A stretch of 64,000 nt of DNA from CBDCYS01 sp965226185 (GCA_965226185.1 CBDDCT010000004.1:434001-498000), one strand, 5' to 3'; positions 33,427-42,965 are shown, numbered from the stretch's first letter. Made by a program: numbers and translations. The notes: generated from the sequence alone by a model not told the origin.

Positions 33427-34655
33427 ATGCAATCCGCTGTAGAAACCCCTACCCAACCTGCTATTTCGGTTGAAACGTTCCTGGAACGGGTCCGTGAGAT
33501 CGCCCCGATCATCACAGAGCACGCCGCGGAGGCCGAGCGCAAACGTCGCCTCTCCCAGCCTGTGTTCGAGGCGATGCGGGATGCCGGGTTGTACCGCATG
33601 TGGGTTCCTCGGGCACTGGGCGGCTATGAGGTCGACCCGGTCACGGCAATGAAAGTCTTCGAAGCCGTCACCCGGCTCGATAGCGCGGCCGGGTGGAATC
33701 TGCAGATAGCGACTGCAGCCGCGATGGCTATGGCGTATCTTCCCGATGCTGGCGCTAAAGAGATTTGCTCCGAATCGCCTCAGATCGCCGGCGCCTTGTT
33801 CCCCCCGGGTCGTGCTGTTCCGGTCGATGGCGGCTATCGTCTTTCCGCGCGCTGCCCTTTTGTCAGCGGGTGTCATCACGCCTCCTGGTACTTGAGCCCC
33901 ACGCATATCATGGATGGCGACAGTCCCCGTCTTGACGAAAACGGTCAGGAGGTTGTTCTGTGGGCGTTCTATGAGGCCGAAGCCGGAGAGATCCTCGACA
34001 CCTGGCATACCATGGGGATGCGCGGAACCGGTAGCCACGATATCGTGGCCGAGGACGTGTTCGTTCCCGAGCATCGCATGGCGCGGCCCCGTCCACTTAC
34101 GGATCCGGGTCAGGCTTTCCGGGGCCCGTTGTACCGTACGACGATCTGGCCGGCTGTTGCGGCGCTCGCGCCCCCGGCCCTGGGCATTGCGCAGTCGGCG
34201 ATCGAACTGCTGATTGAGCTGGGCAGCAAGAAGAAGCCAAACTATTTCGCGCACTCGCTAGGCGAACGCCCGGTTGTACAGTCTCAGCTGGCCGAGGCCG
34301 AGGCGATAGTTGGCGCTGCGCGGGCGTATCAGTACGAGTCTCTCAATGAGGCTTACGAGTCGGCGCTTGAGGGGCGCTTGATTAACGAGCAGCAGAAGAT
34401 CAAGGCCCACCTGGCTACTTGCTACGCCATTCGCTCGTCGGCCGACGCCGTCGATCTGGTCTGCCGGGCAGCAGGGACAACGGCGATTCGAGAGACATCG
34501 GCGCTTGAAAAGCATTTCCGCGATGTGCAGGTCATTACCAAGCACGCCCACGCGTCTACGGCGCGGTATGAGGTCCACGCGTCTACGGCGCGGTATGGTC
34601 GCTGGGACAGCTCATGCTCGGCCTGGAATGTGATTGGGGGTTCTGCGCGTTGTAG
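33427..34655 (+). pseudogene. Acyl-CoA dehydrogenase-like flavoprotein, 3' end frameshifted by a tandem duplication
   Basis: Starts MQSAVETPTQPAISVETFLE behind a good ribosome site (GGGAGAA). The ACAD/HsaA-like fold is clear ('AGLYRMWVPRALGGYEVDP', 'CPFVSGCHHASWY', 'MGMRGTGSHDIVAEDVFVP', 'RDVQVITKHAHASTARYE'). At 34549-34597 the CACGCGTCTACGGCGCGGTA segment occurs twice, a net gain of 26 bases that shifts the frame. The expected ending 'SLGQLMLGLECDWGFCAL' with TAG at 34653-34655 remains in another frame, while the printed frame runs on to 34935. The family oxidises acyl-CoA thioesters or hydroxylates aromatics with FMNH2. Confidence 0.75.
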
Positions 34656-34824
34656 CGACGAACGGCACGGTTGCGGCAAGAGCCACGATACCCAGGCGTT
34701 GATAGAAACTTTTCATTCAGACACCTTGTGTTTCAAAATTGAGGTCACAGAGCCCACCGTCAAGCTCTTCGATTTCTTCTCTGCGTTGATTTCAATCGCC
34801 AGCTCTAACCCGGCCGCCTATCAG

Positions 34825-34922
34825 GCGGTCCGTTTTCAGCGCGGCTCTGTTTCTGCCAGGCCACGCTTCAGGCGACTTTCAGTCACAAACGAACCTAGCC
34901 GACTTTCAGCCGGTAGTTGTTT
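34825..34922 (-). repeat. Family D repeat, partial copy
   Basis: Read on the minus strand, AACAACTACCGGCTGAAAGT and the following ~80 bases match 54019-54110. The rest of 34656-35013 shows no gene. Confidence 0.65.
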
Positions 34923-35013
34923 AGAATATGAGTAGCAACTCTGTTGAGCGCACCTGAGCGCACTCTACTCTCTCTGCACCGGATCGATCGGCCGGCCGAT
35001 TCCATTTCCCACC

Positions 35014-37086
35014 TTGACCCCAGCTATCACACGACGGTCGTTTGCAATGGGCTTGCTTGGCGCGGGCAGCCTGTACGCAGTTCCCGCGCGTTCGAGCGGC
35101 CTCGGCGGCATGATGTGGGACTTCACGCTCGACTACATCGAGCGGCTTGACAACCGTCGGCGGAAGCGCTTCGAAGCTTTGAAAACTCCGCTGGAACTCG
35201 CTCAACTCCAGCGGCGTGTGCGGGAGAAGCTCGCCGAGATGTGGGGGCCGTTTCCCGAAGAGCGAACCTCCCTGAACGTCGCTCACGTGGGAAGCGCCGA
35301 AAGGCCGGGCCTCGTCGTCGAGAAACTGATCTACGAAAGCCGGCCTCAGCACTTTGTTACCGCGAATCTCTATCGGCCCAAGGGAGTCGAAGGAAAGCTC
35401 CCGGCTGTGATCTTTCCTCCCGGGCACGCCGCGATCGGCAAGGCCTACGAGCCCTACCAGCGTTTCTGCGCGCTGATGGCCCGCTCCGGTTTTGTGGTGC
35501 TGGCGTGGGATCCGATCAGTCAGGGGGAGCGCCTGCAACTTTGGGACAAGGCGAAACAGGCTTCGATCGCTGGCCCCGGTACGCGCGAGCACAAGGTTCT
35601 CGGCAATCAGTGCTACTTGCTGGGTTTGAACCTGATGCAATACAGGGTTTGGGACGCTATTCGCGCCATCGATTATTTGGAATCGCGGCCGGACGTCGAC
35701 AAACATCGGATCGCGATGGCCGGCAGCTCGGGGGGCGGCATGGAGACACTGCAACTGGCCCCCTTCGAGCCACGCATTCAAGCGGCTGTCTGCACGTCGG
35801 CCGTGGCCAGCTTCCGGCACAAGACGGAAGCGATGCTGATCGCCGACCCGGAGCAAATCCTGTTCGGGACTCTGCAGCATGGTATCGATCATCCCGAGCT
35901 GCTGGCCGCCTTCGCTCCGCGGCCTCTAATGATCGCGTCGCCGCGGCGCGACTACGTGCCGATCGAGGGCGCGCGCGAGACCTTCCGGGCAGTTGCGAAG
36001 GTCTATTCCATATACGGCGCCACCGACAAGGTTTCTCTCGTGGAAACGGATGACGGCCACGGTCTGAGTCGAGAGATACGGCAGGCGGCCGCGGGCTGGC
36101 TTGTTCGCTGGCTTGGCAACGAAGGCCAAGCAGTCGGCGAGGAGCCGGACGAGATATTTGCCGAAGAAGAACTCCGGTGCACGCCGAAGGGCCAGGTTGC
36201 CGCTTCACTTGGCGGGCAGACCGTGCTGGCGATGAACAAGATCTATGCTGACAAGGTCGCGCCGCACCGGGCTGTTCCGCGCGGCCGCCATGAACACGAA
36301 ATCTATCGCAACGACATCAAGAACAAAGTCTCGGAGATTATCCGCGCCGGCCACTACCGCCAGGAAGCGGGCGTTGTGATTCCCGATCGCGTATTCGATG
36401 TCGGCGCTTTCGCGAGAGGCGTCGCGCTGGTTTGCGCGGACGTGGGAAAGGACAACCCATCGGTTCGGCGCGGCATTATTGATCCCTTGATCGCCTCTGG
36501 TTATCGGGTCGTGGGAGTGGATGTTCGTGGATGGGGGGAAACCACGCCCAGCACGCCTGGCGCCGACGTAAGCTATTCGTGGGACGATTTCTTTGCCTAT
36601 CGGGCGCTCGAAATCGGCCGGCCGCTGCTGGGACAGCGAGTCAAGGATTTTCTGGCGTCCGCGCGCAACCGCACGGAGAACCGCGACTGGCTCGTCGTCG
36701 GCGTCGGAGCGGGAGCCTTGGTGGCCGCGCACGCAGCGGTTCTCGAGCGGCGTATCAGCAGGCTGGTGACCGTGGGGGGGCTGTTGTCCTACCGCGCGCT
36801 GATCGACGATCCGCTGACGACGCAGCCTTTCAGCGGCTTTCTGCCGGGAGTGATCGGTTCCTATGACGTCAGAGACCTCTACGCCGCGATCGCGCCCCGC
36901 CCGGTGCTGGTGTTGAATCCGCAAGACTCCCAGCGAGTACCCGTCCATAGAGTCAAAGCATGGGAAGAGCTCGACTGGACCGCGCAAGCCTTTGAGGCGG
37001 CAGGCGCGACAGGAAAGTTCGACATGCAGTCACAACTCTCGACCGTCAAGATGCGCAAGGCCTTGACGGATTGGCTGAAGCAGTAA
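35014..37086 (+). CDS. Tat-exported AXE1-like esterase with two alpha/beta-hydrolase domains
   Basis: 690 residues from a TTG start. The N-terminus 'ITRRSFAMGLLGAGSLYAVP' is a twin-arginine signal. Domain 1 (about 60-370) is acetyl-xylan-esterase/AB_hydrolase-like with nucleophile elbow 'AMAGSSGGGME' (Ser about residue 240) and a late His in 'DDGHGLSREI'. Domain 2 (about 430-690) keeps the fold ('GYRVVGVDVRGWGE', 'APRPVLVLNPQDSQRV') but has 'GVGAGAL' where the Ser would be, so it is probably inactive. It would deacetylate or de-esterify polysaccharides outside the cytoplasm. Confidence 0.75.
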   Translation: MTPAITRRSFAMGLLGAGSLYAVPARSSGLGGMMWDFTLDYIERLDNRRRKRFEALKTPLELAQLQRRVREKLAEMWGPFPEERTSLNVAHVGSAERPGLVVEKLIYESRPQHFVTANLYRPKGVEGKLPAVIFPPGHAAIGKAYEPYQRFCALMARSGFVVLAWDPISQGERLQLWDKAKQASIAGPGTREHKVLGNQCYLLGLNLMQYRVWDAIRAIDYLESRPDVDKHRIAMAGSSGGGMETLQLAPFEPRIQAAVCTSAVASFRHKTEAMLIADPEQILFGTLQHGIDHPELLAAFAPRPLMIASPRRDYVPIEGARETFRAVAKVYSIYGATDKVSLVETDDGHGLSREIRQAAAGWLVRWLGNEGQAVGEEPDEIFAEEELRCTPKGQVAASLGGQTVLAMNKIYADKVAPHRAVPRGRHEHEIYRNDIKNKVSEIIRAGHYRQEAGVVIPDRVFDVGAFARGVALVCADVGKDNPSVRRGIIDPLIASGYRVVGVDVRGWGETTPSTPGADVSYSWDDFFAYRALEIGRPLLGQRVKDFLASARNRTENRDWLVVGVGAGALVAAHAAVLERRISRLVTVGGLLSYRALIDDPLTTQPFSGFLPGVIGSYDVRDLYAAIAPRPVLVLNPQDSQRVPVHRVKAWEELDWTAQAFEAAGATGKFDMQSQLSTVKMRKALTDWLKQ

Positions 37087-37161
37087 GTCTGGCGTCCGCC
37101 TTCAAAAGGTCCCGCACCTCGTTTCCCAACCCCGCCGTAGCCCCACCGCAGCCCCAAAGTA

Positions 37162-37202
37162 GGGACCGACAATCTTGCCGGTCCTTCGCCGCGAAGCGGC
37201 GA
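37162..37202. repeat. Family E double hairpin, copy 2
   Basis: GGGACCGACAATCTTGCCGG with following TCC forms one stem, and TCGCCGCGAAGCGGCGA the next. Same two-stem layout as at 6009-6047. It lies between the esterase and amidase genes and could act as a terminator-like structure. Confidence 0.55.
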
Positions 37203-37333
37203 CGCCCAACTGTTTTCGCGGTGACCCCCAGCCCCAGCAGCAAGGCCAACCGAGCGCTGGCCACTAACTCGCGCTACAGTGTTTAGGGGCACCTGTGGCC
37301 GTGACAGCAGACCCCACCTCCTGATAAATCACC

Positions 37334-38986
37334 ATGAATCAGCTCAGCAAAACTTGTAAAGCAGGCCACAGCCGGCGCGACGCCTTGCGGCTGGCCGCGC
37401 TTGCCAGCAGCGGCGCCTGGACCGGCTGTGATCGGGCGCAAGAAGGCGCAGCGGCCGCGGATGGGAAGTCGACATTAGAAGTCCCAGAGTTCGAGTTCGA
37501 TGAGATTCAGGTTGACCGGCTGCGGGAGGGCATGGAAAGCGGCGAATATACAGCACAGTCCATCAGCGAGAAATACCTTGGCAGAATCGAGCAGCTCGAC
37601 AAGAAGGGACCCGCCGTCAACGCGATTATTGAAATCAATCCCGACGCACTCTCGATCGCGGAAGAGCTGGACCAAGAGCGCCAGGCGCGGGGGCCACGCG
37701 GACCGCTGCACGGCATCCCGGTGATCCTCAAAGACAACCTGGACACCGGCGACCGCATGCAAACCACGGCCGGGTCGCTGGCGCTGGAGGGTTCGATCGC
37801 ACCGCGCGATTCGTTTGTGGCGGAGCGTCTTCGGGCCGCCGGCGCCGTCATTCTGGCGAAGGCGAACCTGTCGGAGTGGGCCAATTTCCGGGGGCGAAAC
37901 TCGGTCAGCGGCTGGAGCGGCCGGGGCGGGCTGACCCGCAATCCCTACGCGCTGGACCGCAACGCTTGCGGCTCGAGTTCGGGCTCGGCGGTGGCGGTTT
38001 CGGCCAACCTTTGCCCGCTGGCCATCGGCACCGAGACGAACGGCTCGGTCATCTGTCCTTCATCGATCAACGGCATCGTCGGGATCAAGCCGACCGTGGG
38101 GCTGGTGAGCCGTTCGGGAATCATCCCGATCTCGCATAACCAGGACACGGCTGGACCCATGGCGCGAACCGTCCGGGACGCCGCCTTGTTGCTGGGAGCG
38201 CTCACCGGCGTCGACCCGCGTGACAAGGCTACCGCGGCGAGTGAAGGCCGTCTGCACGCCGACTACACCCAGTTTCTCGATTCAAACGGGCTGCGGGGTG
38301 AGCGCATCGGCGTTTGGCGGGGTGCGATGGGATTCAGCGAGCGCGTCGACAAACTGATCGACGAGGCGTTGCTGGTTATGAAAGATCGTGGAGCTGAACT
38401 GGTCGATCCGATCGAGCTGGCGCCGAGAAGCGCTTATGGCGACGCGCCGTTCGAGGTCTTGCTCCACGAGTTCAAGGCAGGACTGAACGCCTACTTGGCG
38501 GGGCTGAGCCAGAGCGTGAAGGTCCGTGGCCTGAGCGATGTTATCGCATTTAACGAACAGCACGCTGACGAGGAGCTGCGCCACTTCGGACAGGAGATTC
38601 TGATTGCCTCAAACGAGCGCGGAGGGCTCGATTCGCAGCCCTACCTGGACGCGCTGGAAACGGCCCGCCGACTTTCCCGGACCGAGGGAATCGACCGGGC
38701 CATGAGGGAGCACAGGCTTGACGCCATCGTCACGTCGAGCACGGGGCCGTCCTGGGTGACGGACTTGGTCCACGGCGACCGCTCCTCGCACGGCAGCTCG
38801 GGACCAGCGGCGATCGCGGGATATCCGCACATCACCGTTCCGGCGGGGTTTATCCGCGGCCTTCCCGTGGGGATTTCTTGCTTCGGCGCCCGATTCAGCG
38901 AACCGCTGCTGCTAAAGATCGCCTACGGGTTTGAGCAGGCGACAAAGCTGCGGCGCCCGCCGCGGTTTCTGGCATCCGTGGAATGA
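37334..38986 (+). CDS. Amidase (amidase-signature family), exported
   Basis: 550 residues. The N-terminus combines twin arginines ('SRRDALRLAALASSGAWTGC') with a possible lipobox cysteine, so a Tat lipoprotein is likely. The Ser-cisSer-Lys triad is visible: Lys in 'VILKDNLDTG', cis-Ser in 'GSSSGSAVAVS', and the nucleophile in 'GTETNGSVICPSS'. The family hydrolyses amides or peptide amides; this subgroup, periplasmic and near secreted hydrolases, probably has a scavenging role. Length is normal for the family. Confidence 0.88.
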   Translation: MNQLSKTCKAGHSRRDALRLAALASSGAWTGCDRAQEGAAAADGKSTLEVPEFEFDEIQVDRLREGMESGEYTAQSISEKYLGRIEQLDKKGPAVNAIIEINPDALSIAEELDQERQARGPRGPLHGIPVILKDNLDTGDRMQTTAGSLALEGSIAPRDSFVAERLRAAGAVILAKANLSEWANFRGRNSVSGWSGRGGLTRNPYALDRNACGSSSGSAVAVSANLCPLAIGTETNGSVICPSSINGIVGIKPTVGLVSRSGIIPISHNQDTAGPMARTVRDAALLLGALTGVDPRDKATAASEGRLHADYTQFLDSNGLRGERIGVWRGAMGFSERVDKLIDEALLVMKDRGAELVDPIELAPRSAYGDAPFEVLLHEFKAGLNAYLAGLSQSVKVRGLSDVIAFNEQHADEELRHFGQEILIASNERGGLDSQPYLDALETARRLSRTEGIDRAMREHRLDAIVTSSTGPSWVTDLVHGDRSSHGSSGPAAIAGYPHITVPAGFIRGLPVGISCFGARFSEPLLLKIAYGFEQATKLRRPPRFLASVE

Positions 38987-39011
38987 CGAGCTAAAGGTCC
39001 AATGCCGCTTA

Positions 39012-39042
39012 AAATGACATCTGGAATTCTAAATGGCAATGA
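39012..39042 (+). repeat. Copy of the AbrB/VapC operator-promoter segment
   Basis: 31 bases beginning AAATGACATCTGGAATTCTA match 42239-42269 with three mismatches; there the segment is the promoter and start of an abrB-like antitoxin. Here it is followed by only 13 codons. The rest of 38987-39350 has no gene; a frame reading 'NLMTNHVHLS' at 39043 recalls Y1 transposases but is too short. Confidence 0.65.
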
Positions 39043-39350
39043 AACCTGATGACCAACCACGTCCATCTCAGTAGCTGTGCCCGAGCGTTCCGGCTCGTTC
39101 GCTCTGCCGCTGCGACGGAGCCATTCGTGGCACGCGCAACTCTTCAATCGGCTCCATGGGCGCAGCGGCTAGCGAGAAATAATATCCCGTCCAGCAATCA
39201 GCCATCAGAGCCTCCGCCACCGGTCGGCCAGCAGACCGAAAGCCGAGTCTTATCAGGCCGCTAGAAGGGCTCCGAGCGGATATCAGTTGGCGCCAAGGCT
39301 TGAGTCCACCGAGTACCGTACGAGCTAACACCTGGAGGGTGCGCCGCCCT

Positions 39351-40592
39351 ATGGAAGTCACCGTTCTCATTCCGACCCACGACCACTGTGAGACGCTGTT
39401 GTGGTCGGTGGCCAGCGTCCAGCGTCAAAGTATCTCGGATTGGGAGATCCTGATTGTCGGCGACGGTGTTCCCGAGAGGACGCGGACCCTGGTGAAACAC
39501 ATGATGGAGCGAGACTCCCGGATTCGCTTCTTCGACTATCCCAAGGGACCCCGGCACGGGGAGATCCACCGCCATGCGACTCTTGCCCACGCCCGGGGCC
39601 GGGTGATCTGTTACATGACGGACGACGATCTCTGGCTGCCCTACCACCTAGAAGAGATGTGCCGGATGCTGCAAGTCGCGGATCTGGTGCATACACTACA
39701 CATCTTCGTAGCCCCGACGGGAGAACTCCTCCTCTGCCACTTTGACGTGAATGATTCAACCGATCGCTCCCGGCTTTTCGAAAACAAAGACGGCTTCGGC
39801 CTCGCAAACGGCGGCCACACCCTGGCGGCCTATCGCCGATTGCCGGAGGGTTGGAGGACAACGCCGGAAGATACCGCGACCGAATCGTACATGTGGCGCC
39901 AATTTCTCGAGCAGTCCTGGTGTATGGCTCTATCGTTGCAAGTTCCGACCGTGCTGCACTTCGGTTCACCGTACCGCAGGGGCTGGCTGATCGAACAGCG
40001 CATGGCGGAACTCGCCTATTGGAGCGGTGAGATCTCCCGGCCGAATTCACTTTCGCGTCTGCTGGCGAAAGCGCTGCAATCACAGTGGAAGAAAAACCTC
40101 CCCGCGCGACTAGTTTCCATGCCCTTACGGTTCGTGGACGAGTTGCCGATTTGGCGCTGCCCAACGGGAGAAGCGATTCGATTCGAAAAGAGCGGCGCCG
40201 GTCAACGTTACATGTCCTGGGGGTGGTCTCAACCGGAGGACTGGGGCGTCTGGACTGACGGCGAGCAGGCGCGATTGTCCTTTGAACTCGAAAGACGCCC
40301 AAGTGGTGGCCTGTTGCTGTCGCTGCACTCCATGGGCTTTGTGACACCTAGCCGTTCGCGGCTTGAGGTACAGCCGACGCTCAACGGGCGCCCTCTCGAG
40401 GGGTTTGAGGTCGGAGGCTCATGGGCAACTCACAGACTGACGCTGCCGGCAGGGCTTATTCCCGAAAGACCTATCTTGGACCTACGGTTTCTCATCCGGG
40501 GCTCGACTTCCCCAGCCGAAGCCGGCGTATCCGCCGACCCGCGCCGGCTCGGACTTGCCGTGGACTGGATACAGTTTGACGAGCAGTCGTAG
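39351..40592 (+). CDS. Family 2 glycosyltransferase with C-terminal beta-sandwich domain
   Basis: About 413 residues from MEVTVLIPTHDHCETLLWSV. The GT-A fold is clear: nucleotide-binding strand at the start, 'SISDWEILIVGDGVPE', and the metal-binding acidic motif in 'VICYMTDDDLWLPYHLEEM'. The C-terminal ~120 residues ('SWGWSQPEDWGVWTDGEQAR...LGLAVDWIQF') resemble the carbohydrate-binding-like domain found on polysaccharide synthesis proteins. It is convergent with the oxidoreductase gene (6-base gap) and probably serves the same glycan. Confidence 0.8.
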   Translation: MEVTVLIPTHDHCETLLWSVASVQRQSISDWEILIVGDGVPERTRTLVKHMMERDSRIRFFDYPKGPRHGEIHRHATLAHARGRVICYMTDDDLWLPYHLEEMCRMLQVADLVHTLHIFVAPTGELLLCHFDVNDSTDRSRLFENKDGFGLANGGHTLAAYRRLPEGWRTTPEDTATESYMWRQFLEQSWCMALSLQVPTVLHFGSPYRRGWLIEQRMAELAYWSGEISRPNSLSRLLAKALQSQWKKNLPARLVSMPLRFVDELPIWRCPTGEAIRFEKSGAGQRYMSWGWSQPEDWGVWTDGEQARLSFELERRPSGGLLLSLHSMGFVTPSRSRLEVQPTLNGRPLEGFEVGGSWATHRLTLPAGLIPERPILDLRFLIRGSTSPAEAGVSADPRRLGLAVDWIQFDEQS

Positions 40593-40597
40593 CTTCA

Positions 40598-41536
40598 TTA
40601 TTGCGGAAGGCCAGCCGATCGGCGCAAGGCAGCGACTCTCTCGACAACGAGCAAACCCTCGGCGGCGCTGCTGCGAGGAGGAGGGCCACCCTTTACGTGC
40701 TGGAGGAATGCCTGGAGTTCCCGAAGCAAGGGCATTTCTTTTGAGATGGCCTTGTTTGCCGCGGGCTCACGGCTGGAGCCGTCCCCGTTTGGGTCTCTCC
40801 GTACCAAAATGTGGTCGGAATAAGGATCATGGAGAGTAGCAACTCCGCGTTCAAATGCGACGAGGACTGAGCGCTCTCGGACCAGTCGCCTGCAAGACAC
40901 GTCGATGACAATCCTCGGGGCCTGTCCAAGGATGCCCAGCAACCCGGTCGGTGCGCCCGAGGAATACTCAGCGAAAGCCCCATGAACCGGCGGCACACTT
41001 CCAAGGATCTCAAGAACGATAGAGATCTCGTGCGGAGCTAAGATCCAAACAGCGTCAACATCCGAGTGAGGATTATTCCAGCCGAGACGCCGTGTTCGTA
41101 TCTCTTTGACAGGACCCAGTTCTCCCGAACGGGCGATCCGTGCCAACTCCTCCACACCGGGATGGTACCGCCACTTGTCCATCACGAAAATCTGATTGGG
41201 GGCTGCCTCGGCGAGTCGTCGGGCACGCTCCGCACCCAGCGTTAGCGGTTTCTCGACGAAAATGGGCGCTCTTCGCTCGAGTAATTGTTCAATCACGAGC
41301 GCGTGGGCAGTCGTTAGTGTAGCGATGACGAAGCCATCAAGCCCGGCCGGCAGTTCGGTCACACTTGCCACAATCGAATCCGCACCTTTGGCTTCGGCGC
41401 GCGCTTTGCTCTCTTCAGACCGAGCTACGACGTGGACACGGCAGCCGAGTGACTTGAGATCTCGGAGTATGTGCACGCCCCAGTTGCCACAGCCCGCCAG
41501 TCCGATAGAGAGCCCAGGGAACAGTACCGAGCTCAC
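40598..41536 (-). CDS. Gfo/Idh/MocA-family oxidoreductase
   Basis: 312 residues. The N-terminal Rossmann motif is 'IGLAGCGNWGVHILRDLKSLG', and the family signature 'IFVEKPLTLGAERARRLAEA' carries the EKP motif. It would oxidise or reduce a nucleotide sugar or cyclitol with NAD(P). It overlaps the upstream epimerase-like gene by 4 bases, so the two form an operon for making an unusual sugar. Confidence 0.85.
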   Translation of the reverse strand: MSSVLFPGLSIGLAGCGNWGVHILRDLKSLGCRVHVVARSEESKARAEAKGADSIVASVTELPAGLDGFVIATLTTAHALVIEQLLERRAPIFVEKPLTLGAERARRLAEAAPNQIFVMDKWRYHPGVEELARIARSGELGPVKEIRTRRLGWNNPHSDVDAVWILAPHEISIVLEILGSVPPVHGAFAEYSSGAPTGLLGILGQAPRIVIDVSCRRLVRERSVLVAFERGVATLHDPYSDHILVRRDPNGDGSSREPAANKAISKEMPLLRELQAFLQHVKGGPPPRSSAAEGLLVVERVAALRRSAGLPQ

Positions 41537-42096
41537 TCTGTCCTCGCGGCCTGAAGCTGCTCTAACAAGATGCGATAGGGTGGTAGGTTCTCGTCACGGG
41601 GCGAAACAACAGCGGTCTCAAAACGCCAAGGGATGCCGAGATCAGCGTCAGCCCAATGACAGCCTAGTTCGTCCGCTAGGTCCCAGTAATGGGAAACGCT
41701 GTAAATGTGGATGGCCTGTGTGTGGAAGTAGAAGCCATGCGCGACACCGGCGGGGATCCGAATGGCCTCCATGTGCTCCCCCGACATCTCAACCAGAGAT
41801 ACACGACCCTCCGTTGAACCCGGCCGGAGGTCCCGCATGCCGATCGTTGCTTGACCCATGGCGACGATCAAATAGTCGTCGTGCTTGACGTGGACATGAA
41901 CTCCCCGCAACACTCCTGCCTCGGAGCGGACGAAGTTCCACTGAACCGGGTCAATACCCAAGTTCCACTCACGGCGAAAAAGTTCAGTCAGGCATCCGCG
42001 GAAATCTTCGTGCATGTCCAGCGCGCGCCGGACAACGCCCGCTGGAAGCCGGCGCGCCTCCTCGCTCTTGATGTTGAGTCGCATGAGCCCCTGCAA
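41533..42096 (-). CDS. dTDP-4-dehydrorhamnose 3,5-epimerase-like cupin
   Basis: 187 residues; a start at 42084 (MRLNIKSEE) is also possible. RmlC features: 'DFRGCLTELFRREWN', 'WNFVRSEAGVLRGVHVHVKH' in place of the usual SxxGVLRGLHxQ, and 'IRIPAGVAHGFYF' for the GFxHGF-like block. The catalytic His appears present in 'GVHVHV', but the change from LHYQ to VHVHVKH suggests a different sugar-nucleotide substrate. Operon with the oxidoreductase. Confidence 0.75.
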   Translation of the reverse strand: MQGLMRLNIKSEEARRLPAGVVRRALDMHEDFRGCLTELFRREWNLGIDPVQWNFVRSEAGVLRGVHVHVKHDDYLIVAMGQATIGMRDLRPGSTEGRVSLVEMSGEHMEAIRIPAGVAHGFYFHTQAIHIYSVSHYWDLADELGCHWADADLGIPWRFETAVVSPRDENLPPYRILLEQLQAARTE

Positions 42097-42227
42097 AGGT
42101 GGAATCTCCGAATAATTCTACCACGCGCTTGAAAACTAGCTAAGCTAGCTAGCGCGTCAGGGTCAGATCAAGATCGGGGGTTACGAGCCGTAGTCGGCGG
42201 CGCAGGCGGCCGGACCTGCTGAAGTTC

Positions 42228-42255
42228 AATACCATTCGAAATGACATATGGTATT
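42228..42255 (+). promoter_or_regulatory. Operator of the AbrB/VapC pair
   Basis: Inverted repeat AATACCAT...ATGGTATT, arms 42228-42235 and 42248-42255, just before the antitoxin ATG at 42260. It overlaps the probable -10 region, as expected for antitoxin autorepression. A near copy of its right half is at 39012. Confidence 0.65.
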
Positions 42256-42259
42256 CTAA

Positions 42260-42526
42260 ATGGTAATGACTGTCACCATCGACAAAGCGGGGCGCGTTGT
42301 CGTCCCAAAGCCGGTTCGTGATCGGCTAGGCCTGCAAGCTGGGCTGGAGCTGGAATTGACCGAGGTTCGGGATGGACTGCTCTTAAAACCCCATGCTCAC
42401 GAACCGTCCCTCATCGAGATCGAGGGCGTTTGGGTCCACCAGGGTGAACCGCAAGGTCAGGTCGATGCAACTGCTTTGATCAACCAGGAGCGAGAGGCTC
42501 GTATCCGCCACTTGATGAACTTGTAA
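42260..42526 (+). CDS. AbrB/MazE-like antitoxin
   Basis: 88 residues; ATG at 42260 or 42266. The swapped-hairpin AbrB motif is clear ('MTVTIDKAGRVVVPKPVRDRLGLQAGLELELTEVRDGLLLKP'). The C-terminal 35 residues would bind the PIN toxin encoded 4 bases downstream. It presumably represses its own promoter through the inverted repeat upstream. Confidence 0.88.
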   Translation: MVMTVTIDKAGRVVVPKPVRDRLGLQAGLELELTEVRDGLLLKPHAHEPSLIEIEGVWVHQGEPQGQVDATALINQEREARIRHLMNL

Positions 42527-42530
42527 CTCC

Positions 42531-42965
42531 GTGAAGTTTTTCTTGGACACCTCCGTCCTGGTAGCAGCCCTCGTACGGCGTCACCCCCAGCATGTGCGTG
42601 GTTTTAGCGTATTTCGGTCGGTTGTTGAAGGAGAGCATGAGGGCTACGTCTCAACACATACGCTGGCTGAATTCTATGCAGTGATCACGCGCCTTCCCAT
42701 CAAGCCCGCGGTGCATTCGAGCGAGGCGATGCTGATGATCGACCGTGACATTTTGGCGCACTGCCGGTTGATAGAACTAGACACAGAGGACTACAGAACC
42801 ACTCTTGCGAAGGCTGCGGAGGGCGGGTGGCGAGGGGGCTCAATCTACGATGCGCTCTTGCTCCGCTGTGCCGCGAAGGCCGACCCGGATCGCATCTACA
42901 CGTTTAATGTTGCTGATTTTGTCCGCCTTGCACCTGAGCTTGCCAACAGAATCTGCGCCCCTTAA
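42531..42965 (+). CDS. vapC: VapC-type PIN-domain toxin
   Basis: 144 residues from GTG. PIN acidic residues: Asp in 'FFLDTSVLVAAL', Glu in 'HTLAEFYAVITR', Asp in 'GGSIYDALLLRCAAK', Asp in 'TFNVADFVRL'. All four are present, so the endoribonuclease should be active. It is the only toxin with its antitoxin in the 20-43 kb stretch whose frame is unbroken. Confidence 0.9.
   Translation: MKFFLDTSVLVAALVRRHPQHVRGFSVFRSVVEGEHEGYVSTHTLAEFYAVITRLPIKPAVHSSEAMLMIDRDILAHCRLIELDTEDYRTTLAKAAEGGWRGGSIYDALLLRCAAKADPDRIYTFNVADFVRLAPELANRICAP

Noticed and set aside
39049..39264. REP-associated tyrosine transposase suggested by 'NLMTNHVHLS'
   Set aside because: Only the short HxH-like motif fits; flanking sequence lacks the rest of the family, and the same bases are explained as following the duplicated operator.
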